From Nocardia sp. NBC_01503 (GTDB lineage Bacteria > Actinomycetota > Actinomycetes > Mycobacteriales > Mycobacteriaceae): 64,000 nucleotides of DNA. The stretch is from assembly GCF_036327755.1 (NCBI RefSeq), contig NZ_CP109596.1, positions 310,001 through 374,000 on the forward strand. Reading direction: 5' to 3'. The position numbers and the translations under genes were made by a program. Below, in pieces: positions 44,441-54,230 of the stretch; within the stretch, counting starts at the first letter, position 1; every line of letters begins with the position of its first letter. The notes beneath the pieces were generated by a model. That model saw only the letters and a list, made by a program, of their open reading frames with translations. It did not search any database and had not been told where the DNA came from.

Positions 44441-45207
44441 GCGCGCACCACCCCGGCGCCGTCGGTGTCCGCGACGGGAGCCGGGTCGGCACCGGTCTCG
44501 GGCACGGTGCGCACCTCGCCGTCATCGGTGCGCCGCACCCGCTCGGTGGAGCCGATCAGCCCGTCCCGCAGGGTGATTACGCGATCGCAGTACTTCACCG
44601 CGCCCATATCGTGGGTCACCATCACCACCGAATTGCCCTCGCGGGTGATATCGCCGAGCAGCCGCAGAATCGAGGCTCCGGTCTTGGAGTCCAGGTTGCC
44701 GGTGGGTTCATCGGCCAGGATCAGCGGCGGGTCCATGATGAGCGCTCGCGCGACGGCGACGCGCTGCATCTGTCCGCCGGAGAGTTCGGCGGGCCGGTGC
44801 TCAGCCCGATCGGCCAGTCCGACCAGATCGAGCAGTTCCAGCGCCCGTGGCTTGGCCTTGCGTAATCCGGTGCCGTCCAGCAGTTTCGGTATGGCGACAT
44901 TCTCCCAGGCGGACAGGGTGGGAAGCAGATTGAAGAACTGGAAGATGAAACCGACCTGATGCCTGCGGAATTCGGATTGCCGATCGTCGTCGAGGTCGCC
45001 GATCTCCTTGTCCCGGAATCGAATCGACCCGGTATCGGGTGAGTCGAGGGCTCCGAGCAGATGCAGCAGCGTGGATTTGCCCGATCCGGAGGGGCCGATA
45101 ATGGCGGTGAACTCCCCCGGTTCGATGCGCAGGCTGATGCCGTCCAGCGCGCGCACGGTCTGCCCACCGACGCGGTATTCCTTGGTGACGTCGGTCAATT
45201 CCAGCAT
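44437..45207 (-). CDS. ABC transporter ATP-binding protein (LolD/MacB type)
   Basis: 256 residues. Walker A GPSGSGKST, Q-loop FQFFNLLP, signature LSGGQMQRVAVARAL, Walker B LILADEPTGNLD, and H-loop VTHD are all intact. A hydrophilic C-terminal tail rich in Asp/Pro/Val follows. It drives the FtsX-like permease encoded just downstream. Together they form a complete transporter, and the divergent two-component system is its likely regulator. Confidence 0.95.
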   Translation of the reverse strand: MLELTDVTKEYRVGGQTVRALDGISLRIEPGEFTAIIGPSGSGKSTLLHLLGALDSPDTGSIRFRDKEIGDLDDDRQSEFRRHQVGFIFQFFNLLPTLSAWENVAIPKLLDGTGLRKAKPRALELLDLVGLADRAEHRPAELSGGQMQRVAVARALIMDPPLILADEPTGNLDSKTGASILRLLGDITREGNSVVMVTHDMGAVKYCDRVITLRDGLIGSTERVRRTDDGEVRTVPETGADPAPVADTDGAGVVRA

Positions 45208-45263
45208 GATGCTTCCCCTCGTAGATCAGCGTGCGGTGTGCGGCGAGCCGCGCCCGGTGCGGC

Positions 45264-45593
45264 TCAGCTGGCCATGGCCCGCGGGTGCGGGCGGATGTGG
45301 CGGTGATCGGTGTCGTAGGTGTCCAGGATGGCGCGCAGCGCGGGTTGTTCGGCGGCGAGTTCGAGATACACCTCGACCGTCGATTTCCCTTCCGCCAGTG
45401 CGTGATCCAGCTTCACGGTCAGGTGGTTCTCCCACCGGTGCCGCAGCGCCAGCAGGATTCCGTCTCGGCCGCCGAAGAGCCGGTCGAGATCGGGAATATC
45501 GTCGAACAGCCTGGTATCGGCGGGATTTCGCGCCGCCCGATCCAGGACGGTATGCAGGATGTCGGTGCGAGCATGCAGGTCTGCCCAGCTCAT
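45264..45593 (-). CDS. Hypothetical protein upstream of the ABC transporter
   Basis: 109 residues, soluble and helical, rich in Asp and Leu (DIPDLDRLFGGRDGILLALRHRW). GAGAGG is 8 bp before ATG 45593. It lies first in the ABC transporter transcription unit and faces the two-component system across a 197-bp region that contains a palindrome. Not recognised; similar small proteins occur beside other actinobacterial FtsX-like exporters. Confidence 0.7.
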   Translation of the reverse strand: MSWADLHARTDILHTVLDRAARNPADTRLFDDIPDLDRLFGGRDGILLALRHRWENHLTVKLDHALAEGKSTVEVYLELAAEQPALRAILDTYDTDHRHIRPHPRAMAS

Positions 45594-45715
45594 GGCCCCC
45601 AACCTCTCTTGAAGGTGCTGCCTCGCGATCCGGCAGGTTCGGTGCCGGATCCGTCTGTGTTCAGACGCTACGGAGGCGGGGGTTTTCTGTCGTCGTGCCG
45701 CGGCAGCGACTTGGC

Positions 45716-45733
45716 CTCCTACCCCGGTAGGAG
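45716..45733. promoter_or_regulatory. NarL-type response-regulator site
   Basis: CTCCTACCCCGGTAGGAG is a near-perfect palindrome (7-bp arms around CCCG) in the divergent region between the ABC operon and the histidine kinase gene. The core CCTACCCCGGTA recurs at 58719-58730 upstream of the other histidine kinase gene in this window. Confidence 0.6.
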
Positions 45734-45790
45734 CGCAGCCCCTGCCTACGAACGATGTACGCCGTCAGATTCGGCCATTAGCCTTGCAGA

Positions 45791-47173
45791 ATGAACGTGA
45801 CCGACGCCACCCCCAGAGTAGCCGGGCGTGCGCTGCGGGATATTCAGGATTGGGCGTGGGCGAGCGGACGACGGATCCGCGCGTTCGCGCGGCATCCCGT
45901 GGCCGAGTTCCAGCGCAATGCCGAGCAGTTCGGCTATCCGGCCAATATGGTCGCCCTGATCGATATCGTGCTGCTCGCGGTCGCTGTTCTCGCGGTGATC
46001 CAGCGCTGTGTGCACGGTTATTCGATTCTGCTGCCGCTGCTGGCGCTGACCCTGGCCTACAGCAGCGGCCCACTCTGCGCCTTCTTCGGAATCATGCCCA
46101 AACCGCTGCTCATCGCGGCCCTGACCATGTCGGCCGAGGCACTGTTCCTGTCCCAGCCGGTGCCGACCGATGCCTCACCATTCGTGCTGATCGCGGCGGC
46201 CGGGGAGATCGCGGCCCTGGCCCCGATGATCGCCAGTATTCCGGTGGCCCTGGCCATGATCGCGGAGCTGATGTTCTTCTCCTCCATCGGCCATCTGGAT
46301 ATCGGCATGCCGATCTGGTTCTTCGCGGTGGCCTGCGGCTGGATGACCGGTCAGATGCTGAATTTTCAGCGCCGCTACCTGTACCAGGAGCGGGAGTATC
46401 AAGAGGTTCGCGCGGTCGCGGCCGCCGATGAGGAGCGCCGCCGGATCGCCCGCGAGGTGCACGATGTGATCGCGCATTCGCTGAGCATCACGCTGCTGCA
46501 TGTGACCGCGGCCCGGCACGCCCTGCAGACCGATCGGGATGTGGACGACGCGGTCGAGGCGCTCACCGATGCCGAGCGCCTGGGCCGCCAGGCCATGGCC
46601 GATATCCGCCGTACGGTGGGCCTGCTGGATCAGCGCCCCACCTCGCAGTCCCCCGAGCCGGGGTTGGAGGATATCGCGGATCTGGTGGCGGATTTCGTCC
46701 GGGCGGGTATGGCGGTGGAGTTCGGCTTGGAGGGCGATCCGTCGAATATCTCCGCGAGCGTCGGTCTGGCGCTCTACCGGATCAGTCAGGAATCCCTGGC
46801 CAATATCGCCAAACACGCACCCGGCGCACCCGCCGATCTTCGGATCATGCTGTGCAGCAAGGACATTACGGTGGATGTCCGCAATAGCCTGCCCGCTGGG
46901 GCCGCCGCTCGGCCCGGTCGCGGAATGGGTATATCCGGTATGCGCCAGCGCATTTCGCTGCTCGGTGGCACGCTGAGCGCCGGACCGCACGATGACGGCT
47001 GGCGGGTGCAGGCCCGCATTCCGATGTCCGGTCAGCTGACCTGTATGGCGGTCGGCGCCGAGGACTCGCTGCGCGGTGCGCTGCAATCGATGGCCCGCAA
47101 ACTACACGACCGGCCGAATCCCATGGTGGCCAAGGATATTCAGGAGGATGCGCGTGACATCGCAGCCGGATGA
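45791..47173 (+). CDS. Sensor histidine kinase (HisKA_3, NarL partner)
   Basis: 460 residues. Five to six N-terminal transmembrane helices (about 45-195), then the dimerisation/phosphoacceptor motif EVHDVIAHSLSITLLHVTAARH with the phosphorylated His, and a HATPase with LYRISQESLANIAKHA and GRGMGISGMRQR. The membrane part has no large sensor domain, as in intramembrane-sensing kinases. The response regulator gene overlaps its 3' end by 20 bp. Divergent from the ABC operon that it probably controls. Confidence 0.93.
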   Translation: MNVTDATPRVAGRALRDIQDWAWASGRRIRAFARHPVAEFQRNAEQFGYPANMVALIDIVLLAVAVLAVIQRCVHGYSILLPLLALTLAYSSGPLCAFFGIMPKPLLIAALTMSAEALFLSQPVPTDASPFVLIAAAGEIAALAPMIASIPVALAMIAELMFFSSIGHLDIGMPIWFFAVACGWMTGQMLNFQRRYLYQEREYQEVRAVAAADEERRRIAREVHDVIAHSLSITLLHVTAARHALQTDRDVDDAVEALTDAERLGRQAMADIRRTVGLLDQRPTSQSPEPGLEDIADLVADFVRAGMAVEFGLEGDPSNISASVGLALYRISQESLANIAKHAPGAPADLRIMLCSKDITVDVRNSLPAGAAARPGRGMGISGMRQRISLLGGTLSAGPHDDGWRVQARIPMSGQLTCMAVGAEDSLRGALQSMARKLHDRPNPMVAKDIQEDARDIAAG

Positions 47174-47846
47174 GCAGCTCATCGGCGTACTCGTGGTGGA
47201 TGATCAGGAGCTGGTGCGCGGTGGTCTGCGCCGAATCCTGCGCCGCCGTGACGGTTTCGCGGTCAGCGAGTGCGCGGACGGTGACGAGGTGCCCGCCGCG
47301 ATCGCCGCGAACCGGCCCGATGTGGTGCTGATGGATCTGCGGATGAAGCGCATCGGCGGTATCGAGGCGACCCGCACGCTGCGCACCCGCGCCGACGCGC
47401 CTCCGGTGCTGATGCTCACCACCTTCGATGATGATCAATTGCTATCGGGCGCATTACGCGCGGGCGCGGCGGGCTTCCTGCTCAAGGACTCCCCCGCCGA
47501 GGATCTGATCCGCGCGGTGCGCACGGTCGCGCAGGGCGGCTCCTGGCTGGATCCGTCGGTGACACCGCGCGTACTCACCGCATACCGGTCGGCACGTCCA
47601 ATCCCGTCCCCGGCGGGCGGCCGCCTCGGCGAGCTCACCGTGCGCGAACTCGAGGTACTCGAGTTGATGGCCAAAGGCCGGTTGAACTCGGAGATAGCGA
47701 GCGCGCTCGGCATCTCCGAAGTGACGGTGAAAAGCCACGTCGGACACATTTTCGGAAAGCTGGGGTTACGTGATCGCGCGGCCGCGATCGTGTTCGCGTT
47801 TGACCATGGTGTAGTCGCACCGGGAGAATCCACTCTCGAGGGGTGA
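47154..47846 (+). CDS. NarL/LuxR-family response regulator
   Basis: 230 residues. Receiver domain with phospho-Asp in VVLMDLRMKRIGG, and a C-terminal LuxR-type HTH (LTVRELEVLELMAKGRLNSEIA...GISEVTVKSHVGHIFGKL). GTG 47154 lies 6 bp after a perfect AGGAGG; the ATG at 47148 touches that ribosome site and is unlikely. Partner of the kinase just upstream. Confidence 0.94.
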   Translation: MTSQPDEQLIGVLVVDDQELVRGGLRRILRRRDGFAVSECADGDEVPAAIAANRPDVVLMDLRMKRIGGIEATRTLRTRADAPPVLMLTTFDDDQLLSGALRAGAAGFLLKDSPAEDLIRAVRTVAQGGSWLDPSVTPRVLTAYRSARPIPSPAGGRLGELTVRELEVLELMAKGRLNSEIASALGISEVTVKSHVGHIFGKLGLRDRAAAIVFAFDHGVVAPGESTLEG

Positions 47847-47896
47847 GCTGCGAAGAGCTTCGCATCCTCACCTGATGAGGTTGGAGGTTTGACGGG

Positions 47897-49747
47897 GTGG
47901 ATGCACCGCCTTCGCGGTCCGGCGGCAGGTTCGGACCGTACGAGTTGCGCTCACTGCTGGGCCGGGGCGGCATGGGTGAGGTCTACGAGGCCTACGACAC
48001 CTCCAAGGATCGGGTCGTGGCGCTCAAACTGCTACCCGTCGAACTCGCGAAAGACCCCTCCTACCAGGAACGTTTCCGCCGCGAATCGCAGGCGGCGGCG
48101 CGCCTTGCCGAACCGCACATCATCCCGATCCACGACTGGGGTGAGATCGACGAGCAGCTGTATATCGATATGCGGCTGGTGCGCGGGCAGGATCTGCGCA
48201 GTCTGCTGGACGCGCAGGGGCCGATGTCGCCGCTGCGCGCGGTCGGGATCATCGAGCAGATCGCCGCGGCGCTCGATGCCGCGCACTACTCGGGTCTCGT
48301 TCACCGGGATGTGAAACCCGCCAATATTCTCGTGACTGATGCGGATTTCGCATATCTGGCGGATTTCGGTATCGCGCGCGCGGAGGGCGACACCACCATC
48401 ACCATGGCGGGTACGGCCGTCGGCTCGTACGCGTACATGGCCCCCGAGCGGTTCGACGACTCCGGTCCGGTGACCGGACGCGCGGATCTGTACTCGCTGG
48501 GATGTGTTCTGCACGAATGCCTTACGGGCAATCGACCCTTCCCCGCGCAGAATATGAGCGTGCTGGTGCGTGCGCACCTGTCCGATCCCGCGCCGCAGCC
48601 GAGTCTGCAGCGCGCCGGGATTCCGCCCGCGCTGGACGCGGTGGTGGGGCGTGCGCTGGCCAAGGATCCCAACAGCCGGTACCTGACGGCGGGCGAGTTC
48701 GCCAGGGCCGCACGGACTGCCCTGGCGGGCGGGCCGGTGGGTGCGGCGCCGACGGAGTTCCTGCAGCCGGGCCGGACCGTACCGCCTGCCGCGCCGGGGA
48801 CACTCGCACCCGCGGCGTCGGGTCCGATGCCGCCCGGAATGCCGCAGCCCGTGATCCAACCGCCCGGTATGCCGCCCTCGGGTACACCGCTGCCCGGACG
48901 TCCGGTGCCGCCGGGTGCGCCCACCACCGTCATGCCCGTGCAGAGCTCGGATCCGACAGTGGTGCAACCGAATACCGGTCAGCTCCGGGCCTATGTCACC
49001 GGCTCGTTCCCGCGCGAGGAGCCCGCCGAGGGCCCCGGCACCTCGGATCTGCCGATCATCGTGCCGACCGATCCGACCGTGGTGCGGGTCAGCGACTTCC
49101 ACTACAGCCCGCTGCCGCAGAGCGCACAGGATCAGAGTCGCCAGCAGGTATGGGGGCATGCGCAGCAGCAGGATTTCCCATATGCGCCAACGCCCGATCC
49201 GTCGCTGTACCCGACCTCGGAGCATCCGCGCATCGATCCGGAGCCGCGGCCCCCGCACCGGCGTTCACGGCGCGGATCCGTGGCGGTGCCGATCTCGATC
49301 GGCGTGCTGGTGGTCGCCATCGCGGCCATCGCCGGTGCGGTGGGCTGGCAAGTCCTGGATCGCTCCCGCAACGAAGCACCGAGTGTGACCGTGGCGCAGG
49401 ACAATCCGAGCTTCACCGTGCCGTTGTCGCAGCCGAGGAATCCGGTGACCAGTACCCCGGCACAGACCACGGTCCAGCTACCGGCGGGCGCCTCGCCGTG
49501 CCAGCTGGTGTACCCGGCGCTCAACGGCTACACCGGTTCGGCGACCGGATCCGCCGTTACCAGTTGCCCTTTCGCGGAGGAGGTACGCCGGTCGTATGCC
49601 GACGCGACTACGGGAAAACCGGGAACGGCAAGTAGTGTGGTGGTGGTAAGCCCGGTAACAAACCGGGCATACACGATGAACTGCACGGCGACAGGCAAAT
49701 TGGTCACCTGCATCGGTGGCGAGAACGCGGTGGTGTATGTCTACTGA
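47897..49747 (+). CDS. Transmembrane Ser/Thr protein kinase (Pkn type)
   Basis: 616 residues. Kinase domain about 13-275: [13 protein letters not shown] (P-loop), VVALKLLP (Lys), HRDVKPANI (catalytic loop), [10 protein letters not shown] (Mg loop), APERF. A Pro/Gly-rich linker (about 280-460) leads to one transmembrane helix (about 470-492) and an external domain of some 120 residues with two Cys-containing segments ([28 protein letters not shown]). The external domain may sense a wall ligand. It overlaps the start of the following lipoprotein gene, which suggests coupling. Confidence 0.95.
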   Translation: MDAPPSRSGGRFGPYELRSLLGRGGMGEVYEAYDTSKDRVVALKLLPVELAKDPSYQERFRRESQAAARLAEPHIIPIHDWGEIDEQLYIDMRLVRGQDLRSLLDAQGPMSPLRAVGIIEQIAAALDAAHYSGLVHRDVKPANILVTDADFAYLADFGIARAEGDTTITMAGTAVGSYAYMAPERFDDSGPVTGRADLYSLGCVLHECLTGNRPFPAQNMSVLVRAHLSDPAPQPSLQRAGIPPALDAVVGRALAKDPNSRYLTAGEFARAARTALAGGPVGAAPTEFLQPGRTVPPAAPGTLAPAASGPMPPGMPQPVIQPPGMPPSGTPLPGRPVPPGAPTTVMPVQSSDPTVVQPNTGQLRAYVTGSFPREEPAEGPGTSDLPIIVPTDPTVVRVSDFHYSPLPQSAQDQSRQQVWGHAQQQDFPYAPTPDPSLYPTSEHPRIDPEPRPPHRRSRRGSVAVPISIGVLVVAIAAIAGAVGWQVLDRSRNEAPSVTVAQDNPSFTVPLSQPRNPVTSTPAQTTVQLPAGASPCQLVYPALNGYTGSATGSAVTSCPFAEEVRRSYADATTGKPGTASSVVVVSPVTNRAYTMNCTATGKLVTCIGGENAVVYVY

Positions 49748-50693
49748 CCCAATTCCGGCCTGTCGTAAGGCCATTGCTCGGTGTTTGTCTTTCGCGACCC
49801 TGTTGGCGATCTCGGCGTGCGCGATGCATGTGAGCTCCGCGGATACCCCGGTCCCGGAGGCTCCCGTAGTGACCGGGCCTGCCGATGTGGCAGACGGCGC
49901 GCCGACCATGTCGATGATCGCGCCGGATCTGCCCGATCTGTTCGGCCTGCCGAAATCCATTACGTTCGCAGCGGATTTCGCCGACCTGCAATCCGGACTG
50001 GACGGCCGCGTAGGACTCGCGGTCATGCCGGTCGGCGGCGGCGATATGACAGTACTGGGCAACTGGACCACAGGTATCGCCTGGTCCACCATCAAGGTAC
50101 CGATCGCGCTGGCCGCCATGCGCCGCGATCCGGACGGGTTGCGCGATCTCGCCGAGGCCGCCATCACCTTCTCCGATAATAATGCGGCGCAATCGCTTTG
50201 GACCTCCCTCGGCAATGGCTCACAGGCCGCCGCGGCGGTCGAGGCGATCCTGCGCGAGGCCGGGGACACCATCACCGATGTGGCGGCCCGGCACACCCGG
50301 CTCGCCACCCTCGGCTCGGATGATCTGCTGGCCTTCGGCGCGACCGACTGGTCACTCGCCGATCAGGTGCGCTTCGCCTCGAAACTGCCGTGCCTGCCAC
50401 GCGCGAATTCGGTTGTCTCCCTGATGAGTGAGATCACCCCGAGCCAGAGCTGGGGCCTGGGCCGGTTGATCGGCGCGGAGTTCAAGGGCGGCTGGGGACC
50501 GGACGACGATACCGGCGACTACACCGTGCGTCAGTTCGGCCTGATTCCGACCCTGGCCGGACCGGTCGCGGTCGCGCTCGCGGCCGAACCGACCTCCGGC
50601 ACTTTCGAAGACGCCACCGACATGATGGACAAGATGGCGCTGCTGCTCGGCGATCACCTGCCGGACCTACACGGTGGGCTCTGCTCGCACTAG
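49737..50693 (+). CDS. Lipoprotein with class A beta-lactamase / serine-hydrolase fold
   Basis: 318 residues. ATG 49737 lies inside the end of the kinase gene, overlapping by 11 bp. The hydrophobic start ends in LLAISAC, a probable lipobox (Cys28). The body carries the three active-site elements of class A beta-lactamase-like enzymes: WSTIKVP (Ser-x-x-Lys), FSDNNAA (SDN) and KGGWG in place of KTG. The Glu of the omega loop is not evident. It could be a peptidoglycan-binding or D,D-peptidase-like protein rather than a lactamase. A paralogue follows at 50805. Confidence 0.8.
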   Translation: MSTDPIPACRKAIARCLSFATLLAISACAMHVSSADTPVPEAPVVTGPADVADGAPTMSMIAPDLPDLFGLPKSITFAADFADLQSGLDGRVGLAVMPVGGGDMTVLGNWTTGIAWSTIKVPIALAAMRRDPDGLRDLAEAAITFSDNNAAQSLWTSLGNGSQAAAAVEAILREAGDTITDVAARHTRLATLGSDDLLAFGATDWSLADQVRFASKLPCLPRANSVVSLMSEITPSQSWGLGRLIGAEFKGGWGPDDDTGDYTVRQFGLIPTLAGPVAVALAAEPTSGTFEDATDMMDKMALLLGDHLPDLHGGLCSH

Positions 50694-50752
50694 CGAGCCG
50701 CACCGATCGTAATCCCCCGAGCCGCATCGCAATCCTTCGAGATTGACGCATA

Positions 50753-50786
50753 CCGGTGAGTCCGCTAGGAAACAGGGACTCACCGG
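50753..50786. terminator. Hairpin between the two paralogous lipoprotein genes
   Basis: CCGGTGAGTCC (50753-50763) pairs perfectly with GGACTCACCGG (50776-50786), 12-nt loop, 19 bp before the next start codon. It may be a terminator or a 5' leader hairpin. Confidence 0.5.
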
Positions 50787-50804
50787 AGACGATGGAGGTA
50801 CCGG

Positions 50805-51683
50805 GTGGACGCACCGTATTCGCTGCGCAGACGCATCGCTGGAATCGCGAGCTGTTGTGCGGCAGCACTGCTGGTGACGACCGGATGCACCAGCAAGCCG
50901 GTGCTCGTACCCGACGCCACCACCGCGGCGGCCGGTCCGGCGGCACCCGCGCAGACGCTCACCGCGACCATGCCGGGAACGCTCGCATGGGAATTCGAGC
51001 ATGAGCTACAGCCGACGCTGAAAGGCGAAGTGGCGCTGGCGATCATGCCGGTGGGCAGCGATCGTGTGGTGGCACTGGGTAATTGGAGTGGCGGCCCCGC
51101 CTGGTCGTCCATCAAGGTGCCGCTGGCACTGGCGGCACTACGCGCGAATCCCGGCTACACCAGCGCCGCCACCTCGGCGATCACCAACTCCGACAACTCC
51201 GCCGCCGATACGCTCTGGCAGTCCCTGGGCACGCCGGTTGCGGCCGCACAGGCCGTACAGGGCGTACTGCGCGAGGGTGGGGACAATGACACCAAAGTGC
51301 CGGCGCAGCGGGCGCGCGCGGAGTACTCGGCCTTCGGCCAGGCCGAGTGGAGCATCGCCGATCAATTGATCTTCGCGGCGCATCTGCCCTGTCTGCCGCA
51401 GGCGGATTCGGTCACCTCGCTGATGGGCAAGATCGCCTACGGCCAGCGCTGGGGGCTGGGCACCCTCACCGGTGCGCAGTTCAAGGGCGGCTGGGGACCG
51501 GATCCGAGCGGCAACTACCTGGTCCGGCAGTTCGGAGTACTACCGGTCGAGGGTGGAGACGTGGCCATCGCGATTGCCGCACAGCCCACTTCGGGCTCCT
51601 TCGACGAAGGCACCACCATTCTCACCAAGATCTCCGATCTGATCGAGAAACACCTGGGCGAATTGCGCGGCGGCGCCTGCTGA
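50805..51683 (+). CDS. Second beta-lactamase-fold lipoprotein (paralogue)
   Basis: 292 residues. GTG start with GGAGG upstream. Signal peptide and lipobox LLVTTGC (Cys27). WSSIKVP, NSDNSAA and KGGWGPDPSG align position by position with the preceding protein, as do SIADQL, LPCLPQADSVTSLMGKI and VRQFGVLP. The pair arose by tandem duplication. Both keep Ser-x-x-Lys and SDN, so catalytic or ligand-binding activity on beta-lactam-like or peptide substrates is plausible. They lie between a Ser/Thr kinase and pfkA. Confidence 0.8.
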   Translation: MDAPYSLRRRIAGIASCCAAALLVTTGCTSKPVLVPDATTAAAGPAAPAQTLTATMPGTLAWEFEHELQPTLKGEVALAIMPVGSDRVVALGNWSGGPAWSSIKVPLALAALRANPGYTSAATSAITNSDNSAADTLWQSLGTPVAAAQAVQGVLREGGDNDTKVPAQRARAEYSAFGQAEWSIADQLIFAAHLPCLPQADSVTSLMGKIAYGQRWGLGTLTGAQFKGGWGPDPSGNYLVRQFGVLPVEGGDVAIAIAAQPTSGSFDEGTTILTKISDLIEKHLGELRGGAC

Positions 51684-51752
51684 GCAACTCTTGACCAGCT
51701 GTTCACGGGGGCGCGCCCCACGGCGACCTCGACTCGGGGCAAGATAGGGCGC

Positions 51753-52784
51753 ATGCGCATCGGAGTCTTGACCGGAGGCGGAGACTGCCCTGGACTGAAC
51801 GCGGTCATCCGAGCCGTCGTTCGCACTGCGAACGGCCGCTGGGGCGACGCGATCGTCGGCTTCCAGGACGGGTGGCGCGGGCTACTCGAGGATCGCAAGA
51901 TCCAAATCCTCAACAACGACCGCACCGACCGGCTGCTCACCAAGGGCGGCACCATCCTGGGCACCGCACGCACCAATCCGGATGTGCTGCGCGCCGGACT
52001 GCCGCGCATCAAACAGACCCTGGACGACAATGGCATCGACGCGCTGATCCCGATCGGCGGCGAGGGCACGCTCACCGCGGCCAGCTGGCTCGCCGAGGAG
52101 GGCGTGCCGGTGGTCGGCGTGCCCAAGACCATCGACAACGATATCGACTGCACCGATACCACTTTCGGGCATGACACCGCCATCGCCGTGGCCACCGAGG
52201 CCATCGACCGGCTGCACACCACCGCGGAATCGCATCAGCGCGTCATGCTGGTCGAGGTGATGGGGCGGCACGCGGGCTGGATCGCCATCAACTCCGGTAT
52301 GGCCTCCGGGGCGCATCTGACACTGGTCCCCGAGGTGCCGTTCGATGTGGACGAGGTCTGCGCCATGGTGAAACGGCGCTTCCAGCGCGGGGATTCGCAC
52401 TTCATCTGCGTGGTCGCCGAGGGCGCCAAGCCCGCTCCGGACTCCTTCTCGCTGCGCGACGGCGGTATCGACGAATTCGGGCATGTGCGATTCACCGGGG
52501 TGGCGCAGCAGCTCGCGCCGGAGATCGAGCGGCGCATCGGTAAGGAGGTCCGGGTGACCGTGCTGGGGCATGTGCAGCGCGGTGGCACGCCGACCCCGTA
52601 CGACCGCGTACTGGCGACCCGTTTCGGCGTGCACGCCGCGGAAGCCGTGCACGCCGGTAATTTCGGGCAAATGGTGGCGCTGCACGGCACCGAAATCGAT
52701 CTGGTGCCATTGGCCGAGGCGACCAAGCAGCTCAAACTCGTTCCGCAGGACCGCTACCGCGAGGCCGCCGCATTCTTCGGGTGA
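51753..52784 (+). CDS. pfkA: 6-phosphofructokinase
   Basis: 343 residues. Phosphorylates fructose 6-phosphate. [17 protein letters not shown] is the N-terminal nucleotide site, [12 protein letters not shown] has Gly at the position equivalent to 104, and [13 protein letters not shown] has Lys at the 124 equivalent; MGRHAGWIA follows. Gly104 with Lys124 is the combination I associate with ATP-dependent actinobacterial enzymes, whereas PPi-dependent ones have Asp104. Corresponds to Rv3010c. Confidence 0.95.
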   Translation: MRIGVLTGGGDCPGLNAVIRAVVRTANGRWGDAIVGFQDGWRGLLEDRKIQILNNDRTDRLLTKGGTILGTARTNPDVLRAGLPRIKQTLDDNGIDALIPIGGEGTLTAASWLAEEGVPVVGVPKTIDNDIDCTDTTFGHDTAIAVATEAIDRLHTTAESHQRVMLVEVMGRHAGWIAINSGMASGAHLTLVPEVPFDVDEVCAMVKRRFQRGDSHFICVVAEGAKPAPDSFSLRDGGIDEFGHVRFTGVAQQLAPEIERRIGKEVRVTVLGHVQRGGTPTPYDRVLATRFGVHAAEAVHAGNFGQMVALHGTEIDLVPLAEATKQLKLVPQDRYREAAAFFG

Positions 52785-52889
52785 GGTGTGCAGTACCGCC
52801 TCTCCGCGTCTTTGGCGCACGGCTGGGTGCCGTTGACCGTTGGGGACGCGTAGCAGCGGTGGGGTGTGACACCGATTTTGGGCGTACCC

Positions 52890-52921
52890 GGGGAGTTACC
52901 CCGAACCCCTGCGAAATCAGT
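52890..52921. repeat. Dispersed intergenic repeat, copy B
   Basis: GGGGAGTTACCCCGA (52890-52904) and CGAAATCAGT (52912-52921) repeat copy A at 33855-33884, with two extra bases between the blocks. The end of this copy overlaps the DUF397 stop codon. Confidence 0.55.
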
Positions 52922-53129
52922 CGGTACCATCCGACAAATTGAAACGCCCCTGCTGTACCGCGGAGGTGAACCTGTCCCATTCGGCCGGGCCGAAAAACAA
53001 TTCGGGCCCGGCCGGATGCTTGCTATCGCGTACTCCCACACCCTTTTCCAGGAATGCGATCTCCACGCACTCCTTCGCCCCGGTACTGCGGGCGCTCTTG
53101 AACCACCTGGCGGTCGGTTCGACGGTCAC
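52917..53129 (-). CDS. DUF397 protein (second copy)
   Basis: 70 residues. WFKSARSTGAKECVEIAF then VGVRDSKHPAGPELFFGPAEW is the DUF397 pattern, close to the protein at 37323-37505. The ATG overlaps the regulator stop by 4 bp. A 10-residue C-terminal extension is present. Confidence 0.9.
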   Translation of the reverse strand: MTVEPTARWFKSARSTGAKECVEIAFLEKGVGVRDSKHPAGPELFFGPAEWDRFTSAVQQGRFNLSDGTD

Positions 53130-54007
53130 GTCGCGTACTCCTTCGCTGCCTTGCGCAAGAGATCCCTACTGCTGGTCTCGTCCAGCGCCGAGTGCTGGAG
53201 AGCCTGGTACGCCTGGCGATATCGGTCGACCGAGGCCTGCTTCTCCAGGTAGAGGTCGCCGAGGAAATTCTCCAGGTACACCACGGTGGGTTCGACCGGT
53301 CGATTTCCGCTGTCCCGGCCGAAATCCAGAATCACGAACGGCCCCACGGTATGCCCGATAGGGACGCCCGCGGAGAAGGGTAGTACACGCACAGCGATCG
53401 TCGGGAGTGTCGACATGTCCGCGACGCGTCGCAGTTGTGCGGACATGATCCTCGGACTGCCTACGACCCGGTGTAATGCCGTTTCGTGGACGATTACGTC
53501 GAAGGTCGCGGGGCTGCGTTTTCTGGTCAAAAGGGACTGTCGGCGGATCTTCAACTGGACTCTGCGGTCGATCTCATCGCGCGCAGCATCCGGCCAGTAA
53601 TCACTGATCAGGACGCGGGCGTAGTCGGTGGTCTGCAGCAGTCCGGGGACCAGATCGGGTTGATAGGAAATGAGGCCGCGGGCCGAGGCCTCCAGTCCGA
53701 CATACACATTGAAACCCTCGGGAATGAGATCGTCGTACTCATGCCACCAGGACTTGACACTGGCCTGTTGTGCCAGCCCCACCACGGCGGTGCTGAACTC
53801 GTCATCGAAGTCATAGATGCGGCATAACTCCCGAATGTCCAGTACGCGAATCTTTTCCGCGTTACCGGTCTCCAAACGCTGTAGTTTCGACTCGCTCCAC
53901 TCCATCATCGAGGCCGCCTCGGCAATGGTCATATTGCATTGCATTCGCCCCTCGCGCAGGTATCGCCCCAGTTGGCGGCGCGGCAGCGTAGAACCATGCT
54001 CGGACAT
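53126..54007 (-). CDS. XRE-family regulator with DUF5753 domain (second copy)
   Basis: 293 residues. The HTH (about 10-65; LGRYLREGRMQCNMTIAEAASMM, key AEAASMMEWSESKLQRLETG) and DUF5753 (LISYQPDLVPGLLQTTDYAR; ETALHRVVGSP; VVYLENFLGDLYLE) are of the classic form. Differs clearly in sequence from the copy at 37502-38416, so the two pairs are likely to have separate specificity. Same 4-bp coupling to DUF397. Confidence 0.92.
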   Translation of the reverse strand: MSEHGSTLPRRQLGRYLREGRMQCNMTIAEAASMMEWSESKLQRLETGNAEKIRVLDIRELCRIYDFDDEFSTAVVGLAQQASVKSWWHEYDDLIPEGFNVYVGLEASARGLISYQPDLVPGLLQTTDYARVLISDYWPDAARDEIDRRVQLKIRRQSLLTRKRSPATFDVIVHETALHRVVGSPRIMSAQLRRVADMSTLPTIAVRVLPFSAGVPIGHTVGPFVILDFGRDSGNRPVEPTVVYLENFLGDLYLEKQASVDRYRQAYQALQHSALDETSSRDLLRKAAKEYAT

Positions 54008-54230
54008 CGAGTCTCCCCCCGCGAAGGCGGTTTTCGGTCACTGTGAACGATGCTCCCACGCACAATGAATGGCGACCTGGAGGTTTCGGAAACTTTCCCG
54101 CGACACCCGAATTACATTGCCCGCCCGCACCCGCCGATGCTGAACTTGACTCGCGCCCGGCGAGAGCCGGAGCCCTGATTTCGGACCCACTCGTCCCCGA
54201 GCCGGGCGCACCATAACTTCGCGGCGATCC

